From assembly GCA_002449265.1 (NCBI GenBank), contig DKCV01000025.1, positions 105,073-169,072 of the forward strand: a DNA stretch of 64,000 bases. Direction: 5' to 3'. The stretch comes from Caryophanales bacterium UBA6865 (GTDB taxonomy: Bacteria > Bacillota_I > Bacilli_A > RFN20 > CAG-826). The notes below the pieces were generated by a model. It worked only from the letters and a program-made list of their open reading frames with translations. It made no database searches and was not told the origin of the DNA. The translations under genes were made by a program, and so were the position numbers. This document shows, one piece after another, positions 46,281-53,874 of this stretch; the first letter of the stretch is position 1, and each line of letters begins with the position of its first letter.

Positions 46281-46610
46281 ATGGCAAAAACAATCGAAAT
46301 CAACAAAGACATCACTGACCACCTATCGAAAAATCGAGATTTCATTCTCCCAAAAGATGAAAAATGGGATATCGTAACGCGCTTAAGCCGCTCTTCTGGG
46401 CATTTAGCAAGCATCAAATCGATGATTTACCAAGACGAAAATCCAAAAATCGTCCTTGCTCAGCTCCTTGCAATCAAAGGAGCGATAGACGCGATCGAAA
46501 AGCGTTATCTATGCGCTTATTTATCTCTAGCGAAAGAAAAATTAGTCGAAGGAGGGAACGAAACTTATCTCAACGAATTAAAAGAGCTTATCGGAATTTA
46601 TTTAAAATAA
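46281..46610 (+). CDS. CsoR/DUF156-family repressor without canonical metal ligands
   Basis: 109 residues, all helical. The family signature RLSRSSGHLASIKSMI is followed by VLAQLLAIKGAIDAI. Aligned by eye with the copper sensor CsoR, the three ligand positions (Cys-His-Cys) are Pro, Tyr and Ala here, so copper binding of the usual kind is not expected. GGGGAGG lies seven bases before the ATG and overlaps a CsoR-like operator, suggesting autoregulation and control of the divergent ECF-S/methyltransferase gene. Confidence 0.82.
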   Translation: MAKTIEINKDITDHLSKNRDFILPKDEKWDIVTRLSRSSGHLASIKSMIYQDENPKIVLAQLLAIKGAIDAIEKRYLCAYLSLAKEKLVEGGNETYLNELKELIGIYLK

Positions 46611-46614
46611 AAAA

Positions 46615-46790
46615 GAGAATCCCGGTCTGTTTCCTCTCGAAATGGGAGGTGGGGCTCTTGGTCAAACCATCAGGATTCCCACTACAAGGTGGGCTTTCAA
46701 CACAGGCTATCTCCAGTCAGGGCTCCGAAAACAAAATGTAGGGGAACAATGTGGGACTCTCTGTTCCGTTAGGGAACGCTATTATTATAG
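46615..46790 (+). ncRNA. Candidate rod-shaped ncRNA (6S-like?) after CsoR gene
   Basis: Gene-free and strongly self-complementary. GAGAATCCC (46615-46623) pairs with GGGACTCTC (46753-46761); inside it TGTTTCC (46628-46634) pairs with GGGGAACA (46741-46748). Local hairpins: CCTCTC/GGGAGG (46633-46649), CCCAC/GTGGG (46678-46693) and a final GTTCC/GGAAC (46763-46777) followed by an AT-rich stretch. Two helices use G-U pairs that would be C-A on the other strand, favouring plus-strand RNA. A long closing stem with internal loops recalls 6S RNA, but I cannot assign a family; a leader of the next gene is the alternative. Confidence 0.5.
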
Positions 46791-46887
46791 ATGGGGTTAA
46801 ATAAAAATAGAAAGGAATGAACTCCAGTCTCCTTTGCTTTGCGCTCCTGCACGTGAGAAAATGATTAGGAATTGAGGAGCAATTATC

Positions 46888-48381
46888 ATGAAACATAACA
46901 TCTACTTTGAAGCGTTAAAACCATATTTAGAGAAGCGGAGAAGAATCCGTTATCTCTCCAATATCCTTTATTACGATATCGCCACCGCTGCTCCAGAAAA
47001 AAGCATCGGGGATGAGGCAGATTTGCTTGCCTATTATGATTCGCAGCTCGCATCTATCGCTCAAGAAACCACTTATAAAAATCTTGTAAGAAGAGGGTTA
47101 CAAGAAAAGAACCTATCGTCATACGAAAAGCGACTTTTCGAAGTGCTTGAAGATGAAATCTCCCTCATGGATAAAGTTTCGATCAATGATTACCTCACCG
47201 CGAAAAAAGCATTTAATAAAAGCAATGAGATGTGGCGTATCTATCGCCCAAAGAACGATTTTGCGAGTTGGCTTCCTTATTGGGAAGAATGCGTTAAATG
47301 GGTTAGAATCCTTGCTAAAGCAAGAATGAAAAGCGGTATGAAGAGTCCTTATGAGGCTCTTCTAGATTCCTACGAGCCAGGAGAAACGACCGAATATTTG
47401 GATTCGCTTTTCCTTCCTATCAAAAAAGCGATTATCAAGCTTTTGCCGATGGCGATTTCTAAGCAAGCCGCGCACCCATTGCCAAAAGTAAAGCCATATA
47501 GCCTTGCTAGCCAAGTAAAAGTCTCATACGACTTACTTGATTTAATTCGATACGATATTTCAGGCGGTTGCTTAAAAACAAGCGCACACCCATTTTCCGC
47601 CGATATTTATCGTCACGACGCTCGATTAACCACGAAATATCTCGTTGAAGATTATCGTAGCAATCTCTTCACGATTCTCCATGAAGGTGGACACTGCTTG
47701 CAGTTCCAAAATAAAAGCGATGAAGAATACGATTCATACGTGGAAGGCATTGCGACAGCCGCAAACTGCGAAACCCACTCCCGCTTCTATGAAAATTTAA
47801 TTGGAAGAAGTGAAGAATTTGCCCCTCACCTAAAAAAGATTGCCGAGAAGGATTTAGATCCTGGGTTCCAATATATGAGCGAAGAAGATTTCTATTTATC
47901 GTTAAATCGCGTCAATCCAGGATTAATCCGCTGCGAAGCTGATGAACTTACTTATTCGCTTCACATCATTATCCGCTACGAAATCGAAAAAGATTTAATC
48001 AACGGCAAAATTGAATGCAAGGATGTCCCAACCATTTGGAATGACAAATATAAAGCCTATTTAGGGGTCGATGTCCCAAATGACAAAGACGGATGTATGC
48101 AAGACGTCCATTGGACCGACGCCGAATTCGGTTATTTCCCAAGCTATGCTTTAGGGAATATTTACGGTGCGATGATTCGCGAGAAAATGGATGAAGACAT
48201 TGGTTTGCTCGATTTGGTAAGGGAAGGAAAAATGGAAGATATCCTTTCTTGGTTCAAAGAAAATGACTTCGCTTATGACTATTTAGCCCCAAGAGCTTGG
48301 ATTAAGAAAATCACTGGCAAAGACGCAAGCCCAGACGCTTTTGTGTCCTACCTAAACAACAAATTTGGGAAGATGAATTAA
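46888..48381 (+). CDS. M32 family metallocarboxypeptidase
   Basis: 497 residues, the size of thermostable carboxypeptidase Taq. It removes C-terminal residues from peptides in the cytoplasm. The zinc motif is LHEGGHCLQF (HExxH), and the family-specific NPGLIRCEADELTYSLHI, the IRYEIEKDLING segment and the YALGNIYGA segment follow. GAGGAG lies before the ATG. The aldolase-like gene begins 3 bp after it, so the two are co-transcribed. Confidence 0.93.
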   Translation: MKHNIYFEALKPYLEKRRRIRYLSNILYYDIATAAPEKSIGDEADLLAYYDSQLASIAQETTYKNLVRRGLQEKNLSSYEKRLFEVLEDEISLMDKVSINDYLTAKKAFNKSNEMWRIYRPKNDFASWLPYWEECVKWVRILAKARMKSGMKSPYEALLDSYEPGETTEYLDSLFLPIKKAIIKLLPMAISKQAAHPLPKVKPYSLASQVKVSYDLLDLIRYDISGGCLKTSAHPFSADIYRHDARLTTKYLVEDYRSNLFTILHEGGHCLQFQNKSDEEYDSYVEGIATAANCETHSRFYENLIGRSEEFAPHLKKIAEKDLDPGFQYMSEEDFYLSLNRVNPGLIRCEADELTYSLHIIIRYEIEKDLINGKIECKDVPTIWNDKYKAYLGVDVPNDKDGCMQDVHWTDAEFGYFPSYALGNIYGAMIREKMDEDIGLLDLVREGKMEDILSWFKENDFAYDYLAPRAWIKKITGKDASPDAFVSYLNNKFGKMN

Positions 48382-48383
48382 GC

Positions 48384-49280
48384 ATGGTAGTTTCTTTTCC
48401 AAAAGACAAAATCTTCGTCGCGCTTGATGAAACCGATCCTTTTTCGATTAAGCGCATTCTCGAAAATTACGGTTATACATTTTCACCTAATTTTTCTAGC
48501 GCATCTTTATTAAATGAATTTTCGCTTTTAAGACGCAAAATCATTGCAAATCCCTCCTTTAATCATGATTCTATCGCTGGAGTAATCATTCCTTACGAAG
48601 GAATAGAAGAAACAATTGATGGAAAAAAGATCGGCGAATATTTGCAAGAAAAGAACATTCCTGCCTTCTTAAGGATTGACGCTGGGCTAGCGAAAGAAGA
48701 AAACGGAACAAGGAAATTTCTCACACTAGGTAATAACATTTATCTCCGCTTGTCGGTTGCAAAAGTTACTCACTACATCGGCGTAAAAGTTCGTTCTTTA
48801 ATTTATTCTAGCGATAATAAAGGAATAAAAGACGCCGTTAATGAAGAATTTAAAATTGCGAAAGCCGCTTTAATGGATGGCCTTATTCCCATCATAGAAA
48901 TTGAAATCGATATTCATATCGCAGATCGTGAAAAAGCCGAAAAAGTCTTATTGGATGAGCTTCTAAAAAAGTCAATGTCGCTCCCCACTGATTCAAAAGT
49001 AATCTATCGCCTTTCTTTCCCGGAAAAGCCGAATCTCTACTCGCCTCTTCTCAATAAGAAAACAACATTAACCATGTTAGCTTCTACAAGTGGATATTCA
49101 AAAGAAGAAGTGCTCTCTAAACTGAAAGAGAATCCAACGTTAACCCCTGCTTTTTCTCGCGCTTTTATTGCTAGCCTAAAAGCAAATATGGACGACGAAG
49201 AATTCGGAACAGCTCTTAAGAATTCGATAATAGAGATGCGGCAAAAGAAAATGGATTTATACCGCTTAGCAAAAGATTAA
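48384..49280 (+). CDS. Class I fructose-bisphosphate aldolase-like protein, likely inactive
   Basis: 298 residues, same length and order as the staphylococcal-type class I aldolase: FVALDETDPF, YGVKVRS-like GVKVRS, LIPIIEIEIDIHIADREKAE and TSGYSKEEVLSKLKENP with FSRAF. The position of the Schiff-base Lys (in KLTIP of that family, from memory) reads RLSFP, and the Lys of FLKVD reads FLRID. If correct, aldolase chemistry is lost. Alternatives are a changed active site or a regulatory paralogue. No Shine-Dalgarno; coupled to the M32 gene. Confidence 0.75.
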   Translation: MVVSFPKDKIFVALDETDPFSIKRILENYGYTFSPNFSSASLLNEFSLLRRKIIANPSFNHDSIAGVIIPYEGIEETIDGKKIGEYLQEKNIPAFLRIDAGLAKEENGTRKFLTLGNNIYLRLSVAKVTHYIGVKVRSLIYSSDNKGIKDAVNEEFKIAKAALMDGLIPIIEIEIDIHIADREKAEKVLLDELLKKSMSLPTDSKVIYRLSFPEKPNLYSPLLNKKTTLTMLASTSGYSKEEVLSKLKENPTLTPAFSRAFIASLKANMDDEEFGTALKNSIIEMRQKKMDLYRLAKD

Positions 49281-49287
49281 GAAAAGT

Positions 49288-49320
49288 GCCAGTAAGGTTT
49301 CCCTACTGGCGTTATTTTTT
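49288..49320. terminator. Terminator between aldolase-like gene and pepF
   Basis: GCCAGTAAGG (49288-49297) pairs with CCTACTGGC (49302-49310) with one bulged base, then a T-rich tail on the plus strand. The stem can also serve the convergent pepF. Confidence 0.85.
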
Positions 49321-51032
49321 TAGAAGTTTTCAGCGTGATAGCTTGCCAAAACCTTTTTGAGCGGATTAATAGTCTTCTTGAGTGTCCCCTCCGCGAATGG
49401 ACTCTTAAGACCAACTTTAGCGAGAAGTGTCTGGAAAGGATATTTCCCGCCCAGTTTGCATAATTTCATGTATTTCTTCCATGCACTCAAGTGATTTTTG
49501 CGGTCAAGATTGAAGGATTCAAACGCGCATACTTGCGCCAAGGTGTAATCAATGTAATAGAATGGGGAAGAGAAGATATGGGATTGAATCAGCCATCGAC
49601 GCCCTTTAAGCATAAACGGGCAATCCTTTTCTAGCTCCACTTTCCATGGCGTGTATTTCTTCTCTAATTCATGCCAAGCGGCATCACGTTCATCTGGAGT
49701 AGCGTTAGGATGTTCATAGACCCAATGCTGGAATTCATCAACCGTAACTCCATACGGGAGGAAGGAGATGGAATCCGCTAAATGGAGATAACGATATTTA
49801 TCCGGTTCGGCGAAGAATAGATCCATATAAGGCTCGGCGAAGAATTCCATCGACATCGAATCGATCTCACAAGATTCCATCGTTGGAGCGCGATATTCAG
49901 GGATTTTGATGTTTCGTGCCACATAGGCTTGGAAACTATGCCCAAATTCGTGAGTCAAAACATCCACATCCCCGCTCGTACCATTGAAATTGGAGAAAAT
50001 AATCGGGCATTCATGAACTGGGAAATACGTCATATAGCCACCCGAGTTTTTCCCAGGTTTCGCATCGAGGAATAATAGATGGTGATCAACCATAAAATTA
50101 AAGAAATAATCGGTGTCAGGGGAAAGCTTTTTATACATTTCTTGCGCGTGGGCGACTTTTTCTTCCGTATTGCCTAATGGAACAGGATTTCCGCTCGTCC
50201 ACATAACACCCATATCGTAAATTTTTGGATTTTTGATTCCAAGGCGTTTGAATTGGTCTTTTTTCAAACGAGTCGTAAGTGGAGTAACAACGTCCAAAAT
50301 TTGTTTCCGGTAGCTAGAAACAAGGTTTTCGTCATAATCAAAACGACTCATGCGGATATACGCGAGTTCGACATAATTTTTGTAACCGAGTTTTTTCGCC
50401 ATCGCGTCTCTTAATTTGACAAGGTCATCATAAATCTTTTCAAATTCATCCGCGCGACTCTCTAGGTACCCATAATAGACATCAGCCGCTTCTTTTCTGG
50501 TCTCGCGGTCATTATTAACAAGAAATTGTTCCATTTGAGGAAGGTTATAAGTTTTTCCGCGGAACTCAAATTTCAAGGAGGATTTTGCCATGTCGTATTT
50601 CATGACAAGATCATTTTCTTTTTGGGCTTCTTCTACGATTCTTTCGTCAAAAGCTTTTGTGGTGTATTCGTAAATCTCAAAAAGATGGGAACCAAGTTTT
50701 GCTTCGAGATATGGGCGGAATTTGCTTTCTAGCATCGCTTTGGCGAAGGCTAGATTACTGACATCCACCATCGGTAACCCTTTGTTTAAGAGGTTCATCG
50801 CTTTTTGATATTGCTCATTCGTGGTATCAAGCGAGAAAAGCACTTGAACATGCGTAAAATCGTCGTTGATTTTGTCGCTATAGCGGCTCATTTTCTTAAA
50901 AGCTTTGAGCGCTTCTTCTTGGGTTGCGGCGTTTTTTAGTTGACTAGTAATCGCATCTAAATTCTTGATAACGGTTTTAATGCTAGGAACTTTAAACGGC
51001 CAATCTTCAAATTTCGCTAAATCTTTTTTCAT
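49320..51032 (-). CDS. pepF: M3 family oligoendopeptidase
   Basis: 570 residues. Zinc motif LTHEFGHSFQAYV, with the third ligand Glu in APTMESCEIDSMSMEFF. M3 oligoendopeptidases cut short peptides in the cytoplasm. The KNSGGYMTYFPVHECPIIFSNFNG segment and C-terminal DYTLAQVCAFE are typical of the PepF branch. Its ATG overlaps the stop of the small helix-turn-helix gene (ATGA), so the two form an operon. Confidence 0.92.
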   Translation of the reverse strand: MKKDLAKFEDWPFKVPSIKTVIKNLDAITSQLKNAATQEEALKAFKKMSRYSDKINDDFTHVQVLFSLDTTNEQYQKAMNLLNKGLPMVDVSNLAFAKAMLESKFRPYLEAKLGSHLFEIYEYTTKAFDERIVEEAQKENDLVMKYDMAKSSLKFEFRGKTYNLPQMEQFLVNNDRETRKEAADVYYGYLESRADEFEKIYDDLVKLRDAMAKKLGYKNYVELAYIRMSRFDYDENLVSSYRKQILDVVTPLTTRLKKDQFKRLGIKNPKIYDMGVMWTSGNPVPLGNTEEKVAHAQEMYKKLSPDTDYFFNFMVDHHLLFLDAKPGKNSGGYMTYFPVHECPIIFSNFNGTSGDVDVLTHEFGHSFQAYVARNIKIPEYRAPTMESCEIDSMSMEFFAEPYMDLFFAEPDKYRYLHLADSISFLPYGVTVDEFQHWVYEHPNATPDERDAAWHELEKKYTPWKVELEKDCPFMLKGRRWLIQSHIFSSPFYYIDYTLAQVCAFESFNLDRKNHLSAWKKYMKLCKLGGKYPFQTLLAKVGLKSPFAEGTLKKTINPLKKVLASYHAENF

Positions 51033-51406
51033 TCATTTTCTCCTTCATATGGCATGATGTTGACTTTTTTGCGTTTGGATAAAGAAGCGCTAGGAAAAAG
51101 ATCTTTGTCCGCCTCTTTTTCTCCAATTGGGGTTAAGAAAATCGCTTTTTCCATCGTTAGATAAGGACGAATTTCAATAAGTCCTTTCTTTTCTAAAGAT
51201 AGAAGGCGGCGGGAAATGGCCTTATTCGATAACGAAGGAGCATAACCAAAGCAACGCAAAAAACAAGTAGAAGAAGTTTCTTCATCTTCCTTTCCGCGAA
51301 TTACCTTGCTTAATCCTAAAGGGTTAGTAATAAACTTCGCTTCGAACAACAAGGCGATTGCCCCAAGTATTTTCTTTTCCGCTTTGCGTATCGTGAAAGT
51401 CATCAT
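51029..51406 (-). CDS. Small winged-helix-like protein
   Basis: 125 residues. The middle, SLSNKAISRRLLSLEKKGLIEIRPY, reads like a winged helix recognition helix and wing; the tail is basic. No named family recognised. Two adjacent ATGs (51406, 51403) lie 12 bases after TATAAT, with TTGGCT 16 bp further up, so the leader is about five bases and no ribosome-binding site exists. It overlaps pepF by 4 bp and may regulate it. Confidence 0.62.
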   Translation of the reverse strand: MMTFTIRKAEKKILGAIALLFEAKFITNPLGLSKVIRGKEDEETSSTCFLRCFGYAPSLSNKAISRRLLSLEKKGLIEIRPYLTMEKAIFLTPIGEKEADKDLFPSASLSKRKKVNIMPYEGENE

Positions 51407-51600
51407 AAAGCGGAAACCATTATAGAATTTATATGAAAAAAGCCAACAAATATGAATGATACTTCTTTTTCTTTTGAATCTTATTGTTTCATTATATGCC
51501 CAAAACGAAAAGAAACCGTCTTGTTGGGCAAATAAAAAATTTAATGATATCGTTCATCTTGCTTGCAGGCGAAGAATGAGAAAATTAGAATATCGGAGCA

Positions 51601-51951
51601 ATGGAAGAAACGATTGAAACACAAATTGAAAATGTCTTAGACAAGGTCCGGCCATTCTTAAATCGAGATGGCGGGGACATTGAACTCATCGGCTTCAAAG
51701 ATGGAGTCGTATATGTAACGATGACTGGAGCTTGCGAAGGGTGCTCTTACGCGTTGGATGACATCGCAGCAGGCGTGGATATCATCCTATGCGAAGAGGT
51801 CCCAGGCGTTACGCAAGTGAGCGCTTCTGGCGATGTTCCAGAAGATGTTATGGCTGCTTATTTAGCCCGCAAAAAACTCGAAAAGGAGAAAGCTGCGGAG
51901 AATCAACGAAACGAGCAAAAGGAAATAGAACTCGCCAAAAACTCCCACTAA
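51601..51951 (+). CDS. NifU-like iron-sulphur scaffold protein
   Basis: 116 residues. NifU C-terminal domain (about 5-75): VRPFLNRDGGDIELIGFKDG and the cluster-binding GACEGCSYA (CxxC). It passes Fe-S clusters to client enzymes, which in this organism would include late MEP-pathway enzymes. A Lys/Glu-rich tail follows. CGGAG lies just before the ATG. The terminator stem contains the last codons and the stop. Confidence 0.92.
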   Translation: MEETIETQIENVLDKVRPFLNRDGGDIELIGFKDGVVYVTMTGACEGCSYALDDIAAGVDIILCEEVPGVTQVSASGDVPEDVMAAYLARKKLEKEKAAENQRNEQKEIELAKNSH

Positions 51952-51968
51952 AAGGGAGTTTTATTTTT
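51941..51968 (+). terminator. Terminator overlapping nifU-like stop codon
   Basis: ACTCCC (51941-51946) pairs with GGGAGT (51954-51959), followed by TTTATTTTTT. The stop codon lies in the loop. Confidence 0.9.
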
Positions 51969-52423
51969 TACGCAAGTGAAAGGACAAAGCGATTAAAATC
52001 CGCAAGTAACGCCAAAGCGCGCGGATATAAATAAATCCGATTTTGGATTTCGCTAGGTTTCACCCGTTTTTGGAATATCATTTTTCGAAAAACCGCCATC
52101 GCTTCTAGGAACTCCTTCTTCCCTACTACTTCCTTTCGCAACAAATAAATCGCGCAAAGAGAAGGAATATCATATAAGAAGAAAGGAATATCGTCTTTTT
52201 CAATCCAAGTCGCACCAATTTCGTGCAAATAGGAAGGAAGCGTCCAAACGCGAATTAGTCCATCCGTTTTTCTTTGGGTGCCACGTACGAAGGATAAATC
52301 TAAAAGGTCATTTTCCTTTCGTTCTAAATAGCCATGAAAAACCAAAGCACTTCTCATCGTGACGACTGACGTAGGATATAAAGCCGTGATTGCCATCACG
52401 GCTGGGTTCATCGTTTTGTTCAT
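51968..52423 (-). CDS. AbiEi-like antitoxin-type protein without toxin partner
   Basis: 151 residues from the ATG at 52423, which has AGGAGG six bases upstream. The segment ITALYPTSVVTMRSALVFHG, then RVWTLPSYLHEIGATWI and FLYDIPSLCAIYLLRKEVVG, resembles type IV AbiEi antitoxins (start of domain, DNA-binding region lost or short). No AbiEii nucleotidyltransferase gene is adjacent, so it is either an orphan or a transcription factor built on this fold. Confidence 0.6.
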   Translation of the reverse strand: MNKTMNPAVMAITALYPTSVVTMRSALVFHGYLERKENDLLDLSFVRGTQRKTDGLIRVWTLPSYLHEIGATWIEKDDIPFFLYDIPSLCAIYLLRKEVVGKKEFLEAMAVFRKMIFQKRVKPSEIQNRIYLYPRALALLADFNRFVLSLA

Positions 52424-52449
52424 TTTTAACCTCCTATTAGCCATAACGA

Positions 52450-52487
52450 TGAAAAAGAAAAGTACCGTGATAATTAATTACGATACT
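52450..52487 (-). terminator. Terminator of cysQ-like gene
   Basis: Minus-strand AGTATCGT (52487-52480) pairs with ACGGTACT (52468-52461) using one G-U pair, then TTTCTTTTT. Confidence 0.75.
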
Positions 52488-52535
52488 TCCCCTTTTTATT
52501 TGTCTCCGTTTCTTGATTCCTTATTTACAAACAAA

Positions 52536-53315
52536 CTAGAAAACCGCGTTTTCTAAGCAATTTGCAACGATATATCCCTCATGATTATAAACGTCTTCAC
52601 GGTTATAAGAATAAGGGTGACTATCAGGTTTTAACGTAACTCCTCCGGCTTCTTTTACGATGATATCCCCTGCGGCAATATCCCATTCTTTGGTATTTCC
52701 ACCCGAACGATAAGAAAGTTCTCCTTTTCCTTCGGCAATATAGCAAAACTTCAAAGCTGCGCCTAAAGGAATGAGATGTTTGATTTTATCTTGGTGCTTT
52801 TTCATGTATTCCGTTTCTTTCTCGCTAAGGAATTTGCGCGAAACAAAAGCGGTAAGATCTTCCTTTTTGGAACTTACATGAATACGAATAGGCTCTTTCC
52901 CTTTCTCTAATTTATAAGCGCCTTCTCCCTTTATTGCATAATAAAGCACGTTTTTCATTGGAATATTGATTACCCCAGCGACTACTTCTCCTCGATACGC
53001 TAAAGCGATATTGGTGCAAAATTCATCGTCTTTTGAAACGAAGTCTTTCGTGCCATCTACAGGATCAACAATAAAAACGAAATCTTTGTTTCTCCGAGAT
53101 AAATCATCTTTGCTCTCTTCGGTGAGTAAGCCGTATTGAGGGAATTTCTCATGAAGTTCTTTGCGGATTAATTCATCCGCGCCTTTATCGGCTGCCGTCA
53201 CAGGCGAATTATCGCTTTTTATCTCTACGTCAAAATGCTCTGCGTAAACTTTTTTGATTACGACTTCCGCATCAAGAGCGGCTTTAATCATCGACTTTAA
53301 TTCTTTTTCGTACAT
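52536..53315 (-). CDS. cysQ: CysQ / inositol monophosphatase family phosphatase
   Basis: 259 residues from the ATG at 53315 (AAAGGC upstream). The Mg-dependent phosphatase motifs are LLTEES, IVDPVDGTKDF and EWDIAAGDIIVKEAGG. The length and SPVTAADKGADELI start fit the 3'(2'),5'-bisphosphate nucleotidase branch, which removes PAP from sulphur and CoA-linked metabolism. An inositol monophosphatase is the alternative. Confidence 0.87.
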   Translation of the reverse strand: MYEKELKSMIKAALDAEVVIKKVYAEHFDVEIKSDNSPVTAADKGADELIRKELHEKFPQYGLLTEESKDDLSRRNKDFVFIVDPVDGTKDFVSKDDEFCTNIALAYRGEVVAGVINIPMKNVLYYAIKGEGAYKLEKGKEPIRIHVSSKKEDLTAFVSRKFLSEKETEYMKKHQDKIKHLIPLGAALKFCYIAEGKGELSYRSGGNTKEWDIAAGDIIVKEAGGVTLKPDSHPYSYNREDVYNHEGYIVANCLENAVF

Positions 53316-53330
53316 ATGAATTTGCCTTTT

Positions 53331-53358
53331 AGAAAGAAAAGCCACCCAGGGGGCGGCT
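53331..53358 (-). terminator. Terminator after rpoE
   Basis: Minus-strand AGCCGCC (53358-53352) pairs with GGTGGCT (53346-53340) with one G-U pair, then TTTTCTTTC. Confidence 0.8.
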
Positions 53359-53374
53359 AAATACAACCAAAAAG

Positions 53375-53791
53375 TTATTTATTGATACCGAGGGATTCGA
53401 TTTCTTCTTCAGACATCTTCTTCTCGCCATCTTCGCCATCCTCTTCGCTAGTGATGTCATCCTCGCCGTCTTTAAGATCGCTATCCTCTTCTTCATTCTC
53501 TTCGGAGTCTTCTTCGGTTTCTTCAACTTCGGTATAGACGTCATTGACATCGATATGAACTTTCGCATAAGTATGACGGGAACGTAAATCCCAGGTGTTG
53601 TCGGTTAAAGTCACAAAGCGTCCATCAAGAGATAACGAGGTATACAAAGCGCCTAAGCGGGCTTTCTTCTCTTCTTCTGTCATTTCTAAGGCGGCGGCGA
53701 CTTTATCAGCAAGTTCTTGGAAAGTCAAACTGCCATTATTGTTATTTAGAATCTCGTAAGCTTCTTCAATCATGCTTTTGTCTAATCTCAT
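53375..53791 (-). CDS. rpoE: RNA polymerase delta subunit
   Basis: 138 residues. The N-terminal HARE-HTH domain (about 1-85) has MIEEAYEIL, FQELADKV, LGALYTSLSLDGRFVTL and TWDLRSRHTY. The C-terminal third is almost entirely Glu and Asp, as in Bacillus delta, which displaces nucleic acids and speeds polymerase recycling. AAGGAG precedes the ATG. Its presence supports a Bacilli or Mollicutes-related host. Confidence 0.94.
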   Translation of the reverse strand: MRLDKSMIEEAYEILNNNNGSLTFQELADKVAAALEMTEEEKKARLGALYTSLSLDGRFVTLTDNTWDLRSRHTYAKVHIDVNDVYTEVEETEEDSEENEEEDSDLKDGEDDITSEEDGEDGEKKMSEEEIESLGINK

Positions 53792-53874
53792 ATTTTTCTC
53801 CTTCGAGTCGAATTCACTAACCCATACTATACTAGCAAATCATTGAATTTGCCTTGATTTTATTTTCGTTTTCC

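Noticed and set aside
53329..53568. Lys/Arg-rich minus-strand frame
   Set aside because: It is the alternate frame of the Glu/Asp-rich tail of rpoE.
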